NCBI GenBank assembly: GCA_020633295.1
Contig: JACKDW010000008.1
Span: 1 to 64,000, forward strand
Direction of reading: 5' to 3'
Source of the DNA: Myxococcales bacterium
Lineage (GTDB): Bacteria; Myxococcota_A; Polyangia; Nannocystales; Nannocystaceae
DNA length: 64,000 nt
Below the pieces are notes generated by a model, which saw only the letters and a list, made by a program, of their open reading frames with translations, had not been told where the DNA came from and did no database searches. Within the stretch, counting starts at the first letter, position 1; every line of letters begins with the position of its first letter. A program made the translations under genes and the position numbers. Shown in pieces: positions 34,130 to 43,639 of this stretch.

Positions 34130-34630
34130 TCAGCTCGAGCGGCGCAGGCGCTCGCGCAGCGCCACTCGGCTCGCGCGGCGCGTGTGCGCCTCGGACGAGC
34201 GGCGGCGATCCTCGTCGGTCTCGAGCAGCAGGGGCGCGACCGGCTGCGGGCGCCCCTCGGCGTCGACGCTGACGAAGGTGGTGTAGGCCGTGACCGCGCG
34301 GCTGCGGACGCCGGTCATCGGGTCCTCGCTCCACACGCTCACGCCGCACTCCATGCTCGACGTGAAGACCGCGTTGACCTGGCTCTTGAGCACGACGATG
34401 TGCCCGAGCTTGATCGGCAGCAGGAAGTTGACCGCGTCGATCGACGCGGTCACGCAGCTGGTCCGCGCGTGCCGCTGCGCCGAGACGGCGGCGCACATGT
34501 CGATCCACGCGACGACCTCGCCGCCGAAGATGTTGCCGAGCGCGTTGGCGTACTGCGGCAGCACGATCTTCGTCATCTCGACGCGAGAGGCCGCGACCGC
34601 GCGCGCCGGGGGAGGGGGCGGCGCGCTCAC
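34130..34630 (-). CDS. Acyl-CoA thioesterase, hotdog fold (YciA-like)
   Basis: 166 residues from GTG 34630, which overlaps the upstream regulator stop as GTGA. The family core starts IVLPQYANALGNIFGGEVVAW, with GGEVVAWIDMCAA as the hotdog helix and Asp as the likely catalytic residue. TASIDAVNFL and GHIVVLKSQV follow. The C-terminal 40 residues are Arg/Ser-rich. It would hydrolyse acyl-CoA in the cytoplasm. Coupling to the winged-helix regulator suggests control by the same signal. Confidence 0.87.
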   Translation of the reverse strand: MSAPPPPPARAVAASRVEMTKIVLPQYANALGNIFGGEVVAWIDMCAAVSAQRHARTSCVTASIDAVNFLLPIKLGHIVVLKSQVNAVFTSSMECGVSVWSEDPMTGVRSRAVTAYTTFVSVDAEGRPQPVAPLLLETDEDRRRSSEAHTRRASRVALRERLRRSS

Positions 34631-35010
34631 GCCGTGCTCCGGTTCGGCGCGTCGACGCTGAGCGCCGCGAGCTCGTCCTTGGTCAGCAGCGCCTCGAGCA
34701 GGTCGCCGACGGTCTTGTCGTCCTCGAGCGGGTGACGCATCGGCGTCTCCAGGTTGATCGAGTAGTGGTTGCGCCGGCCCTCGCGGACGCACACCACGAC
34801 CCCGGCGGACTCGAGCTCATGCACGATGCGATGCACCGCGCGCTCGGTGACGCCGACGAACGCGGCGATCTCACGCAGCGTCGCGTCCGGATCACGGGCG
34901 ATGCACACGAGCACGTGCGCGTAGTTGCTCAGGAAGGTCCACACGGGGAACGTGACGCCGCTTCCGCGATGAGAACGGGACGAACGCGTTCCTGATATCA
35001 AAATCCTCAT
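34627..35010 (-). CDS. Winged-helix (MarR/ArsR-like) transcriptional regulator
   Basis: 127 residues. The HTH is REIAAFVGVTERAVHRIVHELESAGVVVCVREG (about 46-78), with the wing GRRNHYSINL. ATG 35010 lies in the AT-rich patch shared with the divergent type I secretion operon, so it may regulate that operon, itself and the coupled thioesterase. No Cys or metal site is seen. Confidence 0.82.
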   Translation of the reverse strand: MRILISGTRSSRSHRGSGVTFPVWTFLSNYAHVLVCIARDPDATLREIAAFVGVTERAVHRIVHELESAGVVVCVREGRRNHYSINLETPMRHPLEDDKTVGDLLEALLTKDELAALSVDAPNRSTA

Positions 35011-35014
35011 AATG

Positions 35015-35067
35015 TTTACATGAAAGCATATTCATGTGATACAATTCAAATAATTATTTTCCGGAAA
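35015..35067 (+). promoter_or_regulatory. AT-rich promoter and operators for the type I secretion operon
   Basis: TTTACA (35015-35020) and TACAAT (35040-35045) are 19 bases apart and resemble a housekeeping promoter. Between them CATGAA-AGCATA-TTCATG (35019-35036) is a perfect 6-base inverted repeat. The palindrome TTTCCGGAAA (35058-35067) lies just before the ATG at 35076. The whole patch is strikingly AT-rich against its surroundings. It sits between a winged-helix regulator and the operon, so operator function is likely. Confidence 0.6.
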
Positions 35068-35075
35068 GAAAATCC

Positions 35076-37219
35076 ATGAGAACGGATGCACCCAACATCT
35101 ATCGCGACGCCGATCTGGGGGGCGGTCACGAGGTCTCGACCGTGGCGCGCGCCCTGGAGCTGGTGGCCGAGAACGCGGGTTTATCGGGCTCTGGCGTCGC
35201 AGCGGGCGCTCGGCCGGTGACCGCGGAGGACGCCTGGCAGGCGGTCGCGAATTACTCGGCCACGGCTTCGTGGACCGAGATCGCGGCGTCGGCGGCTCGC
35301 GCGCTCGGCCTCCAACCCTATCTGTGTGAGGATTCTCTTGGGTTCGATCCAGGGGAACTCCCCGCGCTCGCGCGGGTCGGCGAGGGGCAGTGGCTCGTCG
35401 TGATCGGGCGCCGAGGCCGCCGACTCACGGTCGTGCAGCTCGACGAGCGGGGCGAGCGACGCGTCCGGCTGACGCCGACCCAGCTGCGCGCGCTGGTCGG
35501 TCGGCAGCCCTGGCTGCTGATGCGACCGCTGCTCGCGCTCGATCCGATCGGGGTCGCGAGGCGTCCTGTCCTTAAAGACAGGACGTGGCTGCGGCTGCGC
35601 GCCTTCCTCGGGCTCGAGCGGCGCGAGCTCTGGGTCGTGGTCATCTACGCGATCGTGCTCGGCGGGCTGACGCTCGCCACGCCGATCGCCGCGCAGGCGC
35701 TGGTCAACACGGTCGCGTTCGGCGCGGTGCTCCAGCCGCTCGTCGTGCTGACGATCCTGCTGCTCGCGGGCCTCGGCTTCGCGGGCGCGCTCGGGGTGCT
35801 CGAGGGCTACGTCGTCGAGGTGGTGCAGCGGCGGGTGTTCGTGCGCATCGCCGACGACTTCGGCCGGCGGCTCCCGAGCGTGCGAGGCGACGCGCTCGAC
35901 GGCCGCTACGGGCCCGAGCTCGTCAACCGCTTCTTCGACGTCCTGACGATCCAGAAGTCGCTCGCGGTGCTGCTGCTCGACGGCATGACGCTCGCGCTGC
36001 AGACGGGGATCGGCATGATCCTGCTGGGCTTCTACCACCCGCTGCTGCTCGCCTTCGACTTCGTGCTCATCGTGCTGCTCGCGCTGGTGCTCGCGCTCGG
36101 CCGCGGCGCGGTCGCCACGGGCCTCCACGAGTCGAGCGCGAAGTACAAGACGGCGGCCTGGCTCGAGGACCTGATCCGCGCGCCGCACCTGTTCCGCGGC
36201 GCGCGGGCGCAGGAGTACGCGGCGCGGCGCACCGAGGCGCTGTGCCGCGACTACCTCTCGGCGCGCAAGCGGCACTACCGCCTGCTCGTCCGCCAGATCG
36301 CGGGGGGCTACGGCCTGCAGATCACCGCGATGGTCACGCTGCTCGGCGTCGGCGGCTGGCTGGTGATCGACCGCCAGCTCACGCTCGGGCAGCTGGTCGC
36401 CGCCGAGCTCGTGATCGCGGCGATCGGCGCGAGCTTCGTCAAGCTCGGCAACAACCTCGAGAAGCTCTACGACCTCAACGTCGGGGTGCTCAAGGTCGCG
36501 AGCGTCGTCGACCTGCCGACCGAGCGCCGCGGCGGCGAGCCGCTCGCGCCCGGCGGCCCGCGCGCGTGGTGCTGCGCGACGTCGACGTCGCGCAGGGCGG
36601 CTGCGCGCTGGTGCGCGGCGCGTCGCTCGAGCTCGAGCCCGGCGCGCGGCTGCGGCTGCGCGGGCCGGCGGGCGGCGGCAAGAGCACGCTGCTCGACGTG
36701 CTCGCGGGGCTGCGCCCGCAGGCGCGCGGCAGCGTGCAGGTCGACGGCCTCGATCTGCGGCGGGCCGATCTCGCGTCGGCGCGTCAGGAGCTCGTGGTCG
36801 CGCGCGGGGCCGACTTCGTCGACGGCAGCGTGCTCGACAACCTGCGGCTGATGGCGCGCGACTGCGGCAAGGAGGCCTCGGTCCGCGCGCTGCTGCGGCT
36901 CACGCAGCTCGAGCGCGTCGTCGACGGGCTGCCGCAGGGGCTCGAGACGCGGATGACGCCCGCCGGCGCGCCGCTCTCGAGCTCGCAGGCGCGCCGGCTC
37001 GCGCTCGCGCGCGCGCTCGCGGCGAGGCCGCGGGTGCTCCTGCTCGACGGGGCGCTCGACGGCCTCGGGCTCGAGGAGGACGAGCGCGACGCGCTGCTCG
37101 ACGCGGTGCTCGGGCCCGGCGCGCCGTGGACGGTCGTGGTCGTGACGGAGGATCCCGCGGTCGCGGCGCGCTGCGATCGCGTCGCGACGCTGCGTGACGG
37201 CGAGCTGGAGGTGGCGTGA
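35076..37219 (+). pseudogene. Type I secretion ABC transporter with C39-like domain, frameshifted
   Basis: The first frame (35076 to about 36560) gives a C39-like N-terminal domain (about 10-155) without the catalytic Cys. It is followed by six membrane segments of an ABC exporter, about 180-480. After GGEPLAPGGP the frame shifts at about 36560-36566 in a CGCGCGCG run. It continues in the +2 frame as RVVLRDVDVAQGG to the stop at 37219, giving the nucleotide-binding domain. Walker A is GPAGGGKST. However, the signature is LSSSQARR instead of LSGGQ, Walker B reads LLLDGALDG without the catalytic Glu, and the H-loop His is Glu (VVVTEDP). It is followed directly by HlyD and TolC genes. It is either a real loss-of-function allele, an assembly error, or a frame-change site; the degenerate ATPase is independent of the frameshift. 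Confidence 0.75.
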
Positions 37220-38589
37220 TGAAGCCTGACTCAAGAGACCTGTTGTTGACGCCGCGCGACGCTCGCCCGCGGGCCCGCTCGATCGGCGTCCTGCGGCCCT
37301 CGACGCTCGACAGCGCGGGCTCGATCGACGGCGCGCGCGTGCTCGCGTGGCTGCTGCTCGTCGGGCTCGCGCTCGCGTTCGTCGGGCTGATCTTCACCCC
37401 GTGGCAGCAGTCGGTGAGCGGCTCCGGCCGCGTCGTCGCGTACACCCCGATCGAGCGGCAGCAGGCGATCGAGGCGCCGATCAGCGGTCGCGTGAGCCGC
37501 TGGCTCGTGCAGGAGGGCGACCACGTCGACGCGGGCGAGCTGCTCGTCGAGCTGAGCGACAACGACCCGGAGATCCTCGCGCGGCTCCGCCGCGAGCGCG
37601 ACGCGATCCAGGCCCAGGCCGACGCCGCGGAGCTGCAGATCGCGATCAACCAGGCGAAGATCGACTCGCTCGAGGGCGTGCGCACGGCCGCGGTGCTCGG
37701 CGCCGGGCTCAAGCGCCAGATCGCCGACGATCGGCGCGACGCCGCCGAGGAGGCGCTCGAGGCCGCCGAGGCCGCGCGCAAGACCGCCGCGCTCAACCTC
37801 GAGCGCCAGCGCGCGCTGCACGAGAAGGGGTTGGCGTCGACGCGCGCGCGCGAGCTCGCCGAGCTCGAGCTCGAGACCACCGAGTCCGCGCTCGGGCGCG
37901 CCAAGGCCTCGCTGCGCGCCGCGAAGCGCGAGGTCAAGGCGATGGAGGCCGACCGCGACAAGACGGACGGCGACAGCCGCGCGAAGGTCGAGGACGCGCG
38001 CGCGTCCCTGCAGAAAGCGAAGGCCGACAAGGCGAAGGCCGAGGGCGAGCTGGCGAAGCTCGACGTCCGGCTGACGCGGCAGCAGACGATGCAGGTGACC
38101 GCGCCGCGACCTGGCTCCGTGTTCCGCGTGACGGCGAAGCAGGGCGGCGAGATGGTCAAGGAGGGCGACGAGCTGCTGGTGCTCGTGCCGGACACGGGCG
38201 CGCGGGCCGTCGAGCTGTGGGTCGACGGCAACGACGCGCCGCTCATCACCCCGGGTCGGCACGTGCGGCTGCAGTTCGAGGGCTGGCCGGCGGTGCAGTT
38301 CGTCGGCTGGCCGTCCGTCGCGGTCGGCACCTTCCCCGGGGAGGTCGCGTTCGTCGACGCCACGGACGACGGCCAGGGCCGGTTCCGCGTCGTCGTGGTG
38401 CCCGACGGCGATGAGCCGTGGCCGGAGGCGCGCTACCTGAGGCAGGGCGTGCGCGCCAACGGCTGGGTGCTGCTCAACCAGGTGAGCCTGGGCTACGAGC
38501 TCTGGCGTCAGTTCAACGGCTTCCCGCCGGCCGTCGGCGCGCCGAAGGTCAAGGCCGCGAAGCCGACCCCCAAGCGCGCGAAGAAGTGA
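37219..38589 (+). CDS. HlyD-family membrane-fusion protein of the type I secretion set
   Basis: 456 residues from ATG 37219, which overlaps the ABC stop (TGATG); a GTG one codon earlier is also possible. One membrane helix (about 44-64, VLAWLLLVGLALAFVGLIF) is followed by a lipoyl half QAIEAPISGRVSRWLVQEGD. A very long coiled-coil (about 115-285, rich in Ala/Glu/Lys/Arg) comes next, and then the second lipoyl half VTAPRPGSVFRVTAKQGGEM. It links the inner-membrane ABC transporter to the TolC protein encoded next. Confidence 0.9.
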   Translation: MKPDSRDLLLTPRDARPRARSIGVLRPSTLDSAGSIDGARVLAWLLLVGLALAFVGLIFTPWQQSVSGSGRVVAYTPIERQQAIEAPISGRVSRWLVQEGDHVDAGELLVELSDNDPEILARLRRERDAIQAQADAAELQIAINQAKIDSLEGVRTAAVLGAGLKRQIADDRRDAAEEALEAAEAARKTAALNLERQRALHEKGLASTRARELAELELETTESALGRAKASLRAAKREVKAMEADRDKTDGDSRAKVEDARASLQKAKADKAKAEGELAKLDVRLTRQQTMQVTAPRPGSVFRVTAKQGGEMVKEGDELLVLVPDTGARAVELWVDGNDAPLITPGRHVRLQFEGWPAVQFVGWPSVAVGTFPGEVAFVDATDDGQGRFRVVVVPDGDEPWPEARYLRQGVRANGWVLLNQVSLGYELWRQFNGFPPAVGAPKVKAAKPTPKRAKK

Positions 38590-38595
38590 TCAGCG

Positions 38596-40176
38596 ATGGG
38601 TCCACGCATCACCGACACGATCATCACCGCGCTCTTCGGCGCGCGGCGGCTGTGGCTCGCGCTGCTGCTCGCGCCGCTCCTGCTGCTCGCGCGCCCGGCC
38701 GCGGCCGAGTCGCCGCTGACGCTCGCCGAGGTGCTCGGCTCGCTCGAGCGGACGCACCCGGACCTCGAGGTCGCGGCGCGCGGGGTCGACAAGGCCGCGG
38801 GCGCCGCGTTCGCGGCGCGCGGCGGCTTCGATCCGACGCTCGCGCTGCGGGCCAAGTGGGCGCCGGTCGGCTACTATCCCAACGGACAGGTCGACGCGAT
38901 CGTCACGCAGGCGACCCCGCTGTGGGGGACGTCGCTGTTCGCCGGCTACCGCCTCGGCTGGGGCTCGTTCCCCGTGTACAAGGGCGAGCTCGCGACGCTG
39001 TCGGGCGGGGAGCTGCGCGCCGGCGTCGAGCTCCCGATCTGGCGCGGGGGGCCGATCGACGCGCGGCGGGCGAAGATCCAGGCCGCGCGCCTGCGCGAGG
39101 GCGGCGCCCGCCGGGGGCGCGACGCGGTGCAGCTCGAGCTCGAGCGCGAGGCGTCCTACGCGTTCTGGGACTGGGTCGCGGCGGGGCAGCAGCTGCAGGT
39201 CGCGCGCGCGCTGCTGGAGATCGCCGAGCGCCGTGACGCCGGGCTGCAGGAGCTCGCGCGCGCCGGCGCGATCGAGCCGATCAAGCTGGTCGACAACCGC
39301 CGCCTCGTGCTCGACCGACGCGCCAAGGTCATCGGCGCCGCGCGGGAGTTCGAGCAGCGCGCGATCAAGCTGTCGCTGTACCTGCGCGACGACGAGCGCC
39401 GGCCCGTGCGCGTCGGCGAGGGACGCGTTCCGCCGGGCTTCCCGGCGCCGCGGGGGCTCGACCAGGGCGAGCTCGAGGCGGAGATCGAGCGGGCGCTGCA
39501 GCGGCGACCGGACCTCGAGGCGCTGACCGCCGAGCGCGACGCGGCGGCCGTCTCGGTGCGCCTCGCCCGAAACCAGCGCGCGCCCGACATCAAGCTGCAG
39601 AGCTACGTCGCGCGCGACCTCGGCGACGGCCCGGACGAGCTGCGGCCGACGGAGTGGGGCGCGGGCGTCTACGTTGCGATGCCGCTGCCGCTCCGCGAGG
39701 CGCGCGGCGAGCTCCGCGTCGCCCAGGCCGAGCTCGCGGCGGTCGAGGCCAAGCGCCGCGGCCTGCGGGACAAGATCGGCGCGGAGATCCGCGCGGCGCA
39801 CGTGGCGGTCGAGGCCGCGGCGCGGCGCGTCGCGCTGGCGCGCGAGCAGATCGCGGCGGCCGAGCAGCTCGCCGAGGCCGAGCGCACGCGGCTCGCGGCC
39901 GGCGCGAGCGACCTCGTGATCGTCAACCTCCGCGAGCAGGCGGCGGCTGACGCGGCGCGCGAGCTCATCGACGCGCACGCGGACCTCGAGCGCGCGCGCG
40001 CGGACTTCCTCGTGGCGACCGGCCGGAGCCCTGGCGTAGCGGGCCTCGCCCGCGCGCGTCGTATCAACATGTTTCTTTGCGCATGTCATCGACGGGCCGC
40101 GGGCCGCGGCGGCGTCCTCGTGATCGCGCGCGCGCGGCGAGTCGCGGCGCCCGCGCGCGGCCGGAGAATGGCGTGA
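38596..40176 (+). CDS. TolC-like outer-membrane protein of the type I secretion set
   Basis: 526 residues, signal peptide LALLLAPLLLLARPAAAES cleaved after AAA. The TolC duplication is seen as two long Ala/Glu/Arg helix pairs with beta segments between (FDPTLALRAKW; GYRLGWGSFPVYKGE). The last 40 residues after GRSPGVAGL are Arg/Ala-rich and do not look like the family, so the true end may differ. It starts 6 bases after the HlyD stop. No substrate gene with RTX repeats or a double-Gly leader is adjacent. Confidence 0.87.
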   Translation: MGPRITDTIITALFGARRLWLALLLAPLLLLARPAAAESPLTLAEVLGSLERTHPDLEVAARGVDKAAGAAFAARGGFDPTLALRAKWAPVGYYPNGQVDAIVTQATPLWGTSLFAGYRLGWGSFPVYKGELATLSGGELRAGVELPIWRGGPIDARRAKIQAARLREGGARRGRDAVQLELEREASYAFWDWVAAGQQLQVARALLEIAERRDAGLQELARAGAIEPIKLVDNRRLVLDRRAKVIGAAREFEQRAIKLSLYLRDDERRPVRVGEGRVPPGFPAPRGLDQGELEAEIERALQRRPDLEALTAERDAAAVSVRLARNQRAPDIKLQSYVARDLGDGPDELRPTEWGAGVYVAMPLPLREARGELRVAQAELAAVEAKRRGLRDKIGAEIRAAHVAVEAAARRVALAREQIAAAEQLAEAERTRLAAGASDLVIVNLREQAAADAARELIDAHADLERARADFLVATGRSPGVAGLARARRINMFLCACHRRAAGRGGVLVIARARRVAAPARGRRMA

Positions 40177-40356
40177 CCCGAGGGGCATCTCGTTTTGCGC
40201 GCGGTGCGACCGCGAGGCGGCGCGACGTCCTCGGCGCGGCGACGTGCTTGAGGGGACAGCCGCGAGCGCGGCGACGGAGGGCGCGGGCGCGCCTCGCCTG
40301 GCGCTCGCGCGCGCGACGAGGACGTCGGCGCGTGTCGGCGGGCCGCCGGGGCGCGG

Positions 40357-40362
40357 TATACT
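40357..40362 (+). promoter_or_regulatory. -10-like TATACT upstream of the 40370 ORF
   Basis: TATACT is followed by seven bases and the ATG at 40370. It is a close copy of the element at 44571 and fits the recurring near-leaderless pattern. Confidence 0.4.
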
Positions 40363-40369
40363 CGGCGCG

Positions 40370-40729
40370 ATGCAGCGGCCGAACACGCAGGGGCACCAGG
40401 TGGGGACGTCGCGCGAGGGCTCGCCGGCGCAGGCGCGCGCGCTTCGGCGTCGTCGCGCCGCCGCGCGCGGCGCTGCGAGCAGCTCGAGCACGTGCTTCAC
40501 TACGCCCGCGCGCGCGCGGAAGAGCACACGTCTGACTGGAGTTCAGACGCGTGCTCTTCCGAGGCTGATCTCCGCCGTCGCCGCGGCCGGCGGCACGCTG
40601 ATGGCGGTCGCGGAGCTGCGGCGCGCGACGATGTGGCAGGACGTGATCGACGCGCTCGAGGACGCGCGAGTCGACGCGAGGATCGAGCTGCGCATGGCCG
40701 AGGACGAGCTGCGGCGCGCGCACGGGTGA
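40370..40729 (+). pseudogene. Small gene interrupted by sequencing-adapter DNA
   Basis: An open frame runs from ATG 40370 to TGA 40729, but its middle (40518-40562) is adapter sequence and translates to the tell-tale TGVQTRALP. The part after it (LISAVAAAGGTLMAVAELRR to RMAEDELRRAHG) looks like a genuine helical C-terminus. The part before (MQRPNTQGHQVGTSREG, then Arg/Ala/Ser-rich) may be a genuine N-terminus or partly another frame. The two ends may not belong to the same gene. No family was recognised. Confidence 0.5.
40518..40562. other. Illumina TruSeq adapter artefact (adapter plus its reverse complement)
   Basis: GGAAGAGCACACGTCTGA at 40518-40535 is the start of the standard TruSeq read adapter. 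It is joined at once to CTGGAGTTCAGACGCG and on to TGCTCTTCCGA, the reverse complement of the same adapter with one mismatch. This is not biological. The minus-strand translation RKSTRLNSS and the plus-strand EEHTSDWSSD are known adapter translations. Confidence 0.97.
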
Positions 40730-40807
40730 GCGCGCGCTGGCGCGCGCGCTGGCTCGCGCGTGATCGCCCGCGATGATCCTGACGACGCCGCCGTGCAGGT
40801 CGCGTGA

Positions 40808-40813
40808 TAGTCT
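40808..40813 (+). promoter_or_regulatory. -10-like TAGTCT for the HPt gene
   Basis: TAGTCT is followed by 3 bases and GTG 40817, or by 6 bases and GTG 40820. The second fits the window-wide leaderless spacing and would set the start at 40820. Confidence 0.4.
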
Positions 40814-40816
40814 GCC

Positions 40817-41200
40817 GTGGTGGTAGCTGCTGATGAGCTCCCGGATCTCGACGCGGAGGTGTTTGACCGGCTGTACCGGCTCACCGGGCCCGAGATGCTC
40901 GAAGAGGTCACCGAGGAGTACATTCGGCACCTCGACGCCGCGGTCCCGCAGCTGCGCGAGCTCGTGACCACGCCGGGGGAGGCGAGCCGACGAGAGCTCG
41001 AGCTCGTCGCCCACGGGCTCAAGGGCAGCTCATCGACCTATGGGGCGCGACGCGTCAGCGTGCTCGCCCAGCTGCTCGAGGACGACTGCAAGCGCGGCGT
41101 CGACGTGCGCGCGGCCGTCGAGGTGCTGTGCCGGGCGATCGCGTCGACGCGGCGGACCGTCGTCTCGATGATGCGGCGCACTGTCCACGGGCACGCGTGA
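40817..41200 (+). CDS. Free-standing histidine phosphotransfer (HPt) protein
   Basis: 127 residues (126 if it starts at GTG 40820). The helix carries VAHGLKGSSSTYGARR, the HxLKGSS motif with the phospho-accepting His at about residue 70, and the four-helix layout fits. It would shuttle phosphate between a hybrid histidine kinase and a response regulator. The hybrid kinase at 7.6 kb is a conceivable partner, but the adapter misjoin means they may not be physically linked. Its stop overlaps a downstream small ORF as GTGA. Confidence 0.85.
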   Translation: MVVAADELPDLDAEVFDRLYRLTGPEMLEEVTEEYIRHLDAAVPQLRELVTTPGEASRRELELVAHGLKGSSSTYGARRVSVLAQLLEDDCKRGVDVRAAVEVLCRAIASTRRTVVSMMRRTVHGHA

Positions 41201-41445
41201 GCGCTGCGGGGCGGGGCGCGCGGGCCGGCGCGCTCGCGCTGTGCGCCGGGCTCGCGTGCGGGGGCGAGACCTACACCGCGCGCGGCGAGGTCAACATGCT
41301 GGCGTCCGGCGAGGAGTTCTCTTGCGATCATCGACGGGCGCACAGCGAGGGCGCGAACAGCTGGGGCGCGCACAGCTGGGGCGCGAACCGCTGGGGGCGC
41401 GAACCGCCCGGGCGCGGACGTGCGCCTCGGCGTGATTCGCGGTAG
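41197..41445 (+). CDS. Putative small lipoprotein with NSWGAH-type repeats
   Basis: 82 residues from GTG 41197, overlapping the HPt stop. The N-terminus GARAGALALCAGLACGG resembles a lipoprotein signal. It is followed by GEVNMLASGEEFSCDH and then the repeat EGANSWGAHSWGANRWG, whose unit of about 5 residues corresponds to GCGCGxxCAGCTGGG in DNA. It ends in Arg-rich sequence just before glnS. It may be a truncated member of a longer family. Coding status is uncertain. Confidence 0.35.
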   Translation: MSAAGRGARAGALALCAGLACGGETYTARGEVNMLASGEEFSCDHRRAHSEGANSWGAHSWGANRWGREPPGRGRAPRRDSR

Positions 41446-41448
41446 CTT
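41443..41448 (+). promoter_or_regulatory. -10-like TAGCTT upstream of glnS
   Basis: TAGCTT is followed by eight bases and the GTG start at 41457. The next possible start is further in, so the context also supports the GTG. Confidence 0.3.
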
Positions 41449-41456
41449 CCCGGGCC

Positions 41457-43214
<1,758 letters not shown>

Positions 43215-43639
43215 CGCGGCGACTCGAGACGGACGTCGTCGCGCGTCCGCCTCACCGCGTCTAGCGTCCGACGCAGCCAGCGCGTCGCGAGTGCTGCTGT
43301 AGCGAGCGCGTCTGCGCGCCCGTGTCGCGCCCGTGTCGCGCTCGAGGCGCGTCGACGTCGCGGCGCTCATCGGCGACATGCGCGGCCCTGGGCTCTTCGC
43401 GGTCGCGGTCGCGTCACGCGTAGCGAAGTTCGTCGAATTGTTTTCGCCTGCGCGGCAACAGAAAATCTGTCCCCCTTGGATATGGACTTTGTGCGCGGCG
43501 ATCGTCGCGCTCCTGGATCTGACTTCCTACGCCGAACTCCCTACACCCAACTTCTTACACCCGACTTCTTACACCCGACTTCCTACACCTAACTTCTTAC
43601 ACCCAACTTCTTACACCTAACTACACCTGAGAGCCTACG
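43215..43639. other. Intergenic region between glnS and a lipoprotein gene
   Basis: 425 bases. It contains a less GC-rich patch at 43430-43480 (TTGTTTTCG... AACAGAAAAT) and then the 14-base tandem repeat array running to the next start. No gene recognised. Confidence 0.5.
43522..43630. repeat. 14-base tandem repeat array upstream of a lipoprotein gene
   Basis: Seven copies of the unit ACTTCTTACACCCA (variants C/T at position 6 and CCG/CTA/CCA at the end) and a shortened eighth copy, ending 9 bases before ATG 43640. The T/A content is far above its surroundings. Copies are head-to-tail without spacers, so it is not a CRISPR. Confidence 0.9.

Noticed and set aside
36555..36575. Programmed ribosomal frameshift in the ABC gene
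   Set aside because: No slippery heptamer or downstream structure stands out, and other single-base breaks in the window point to sequence error or decay.
40064..41014. Minus-strand frame running through the adapter
   Set aside because: Its RKSTRLNSS segment is translated adapter; the frame has no biological meaning.
43522..43630. Possible CRISPR array
   Set aside because: The 14-base units touch each other without spacers and no cas gene is near.
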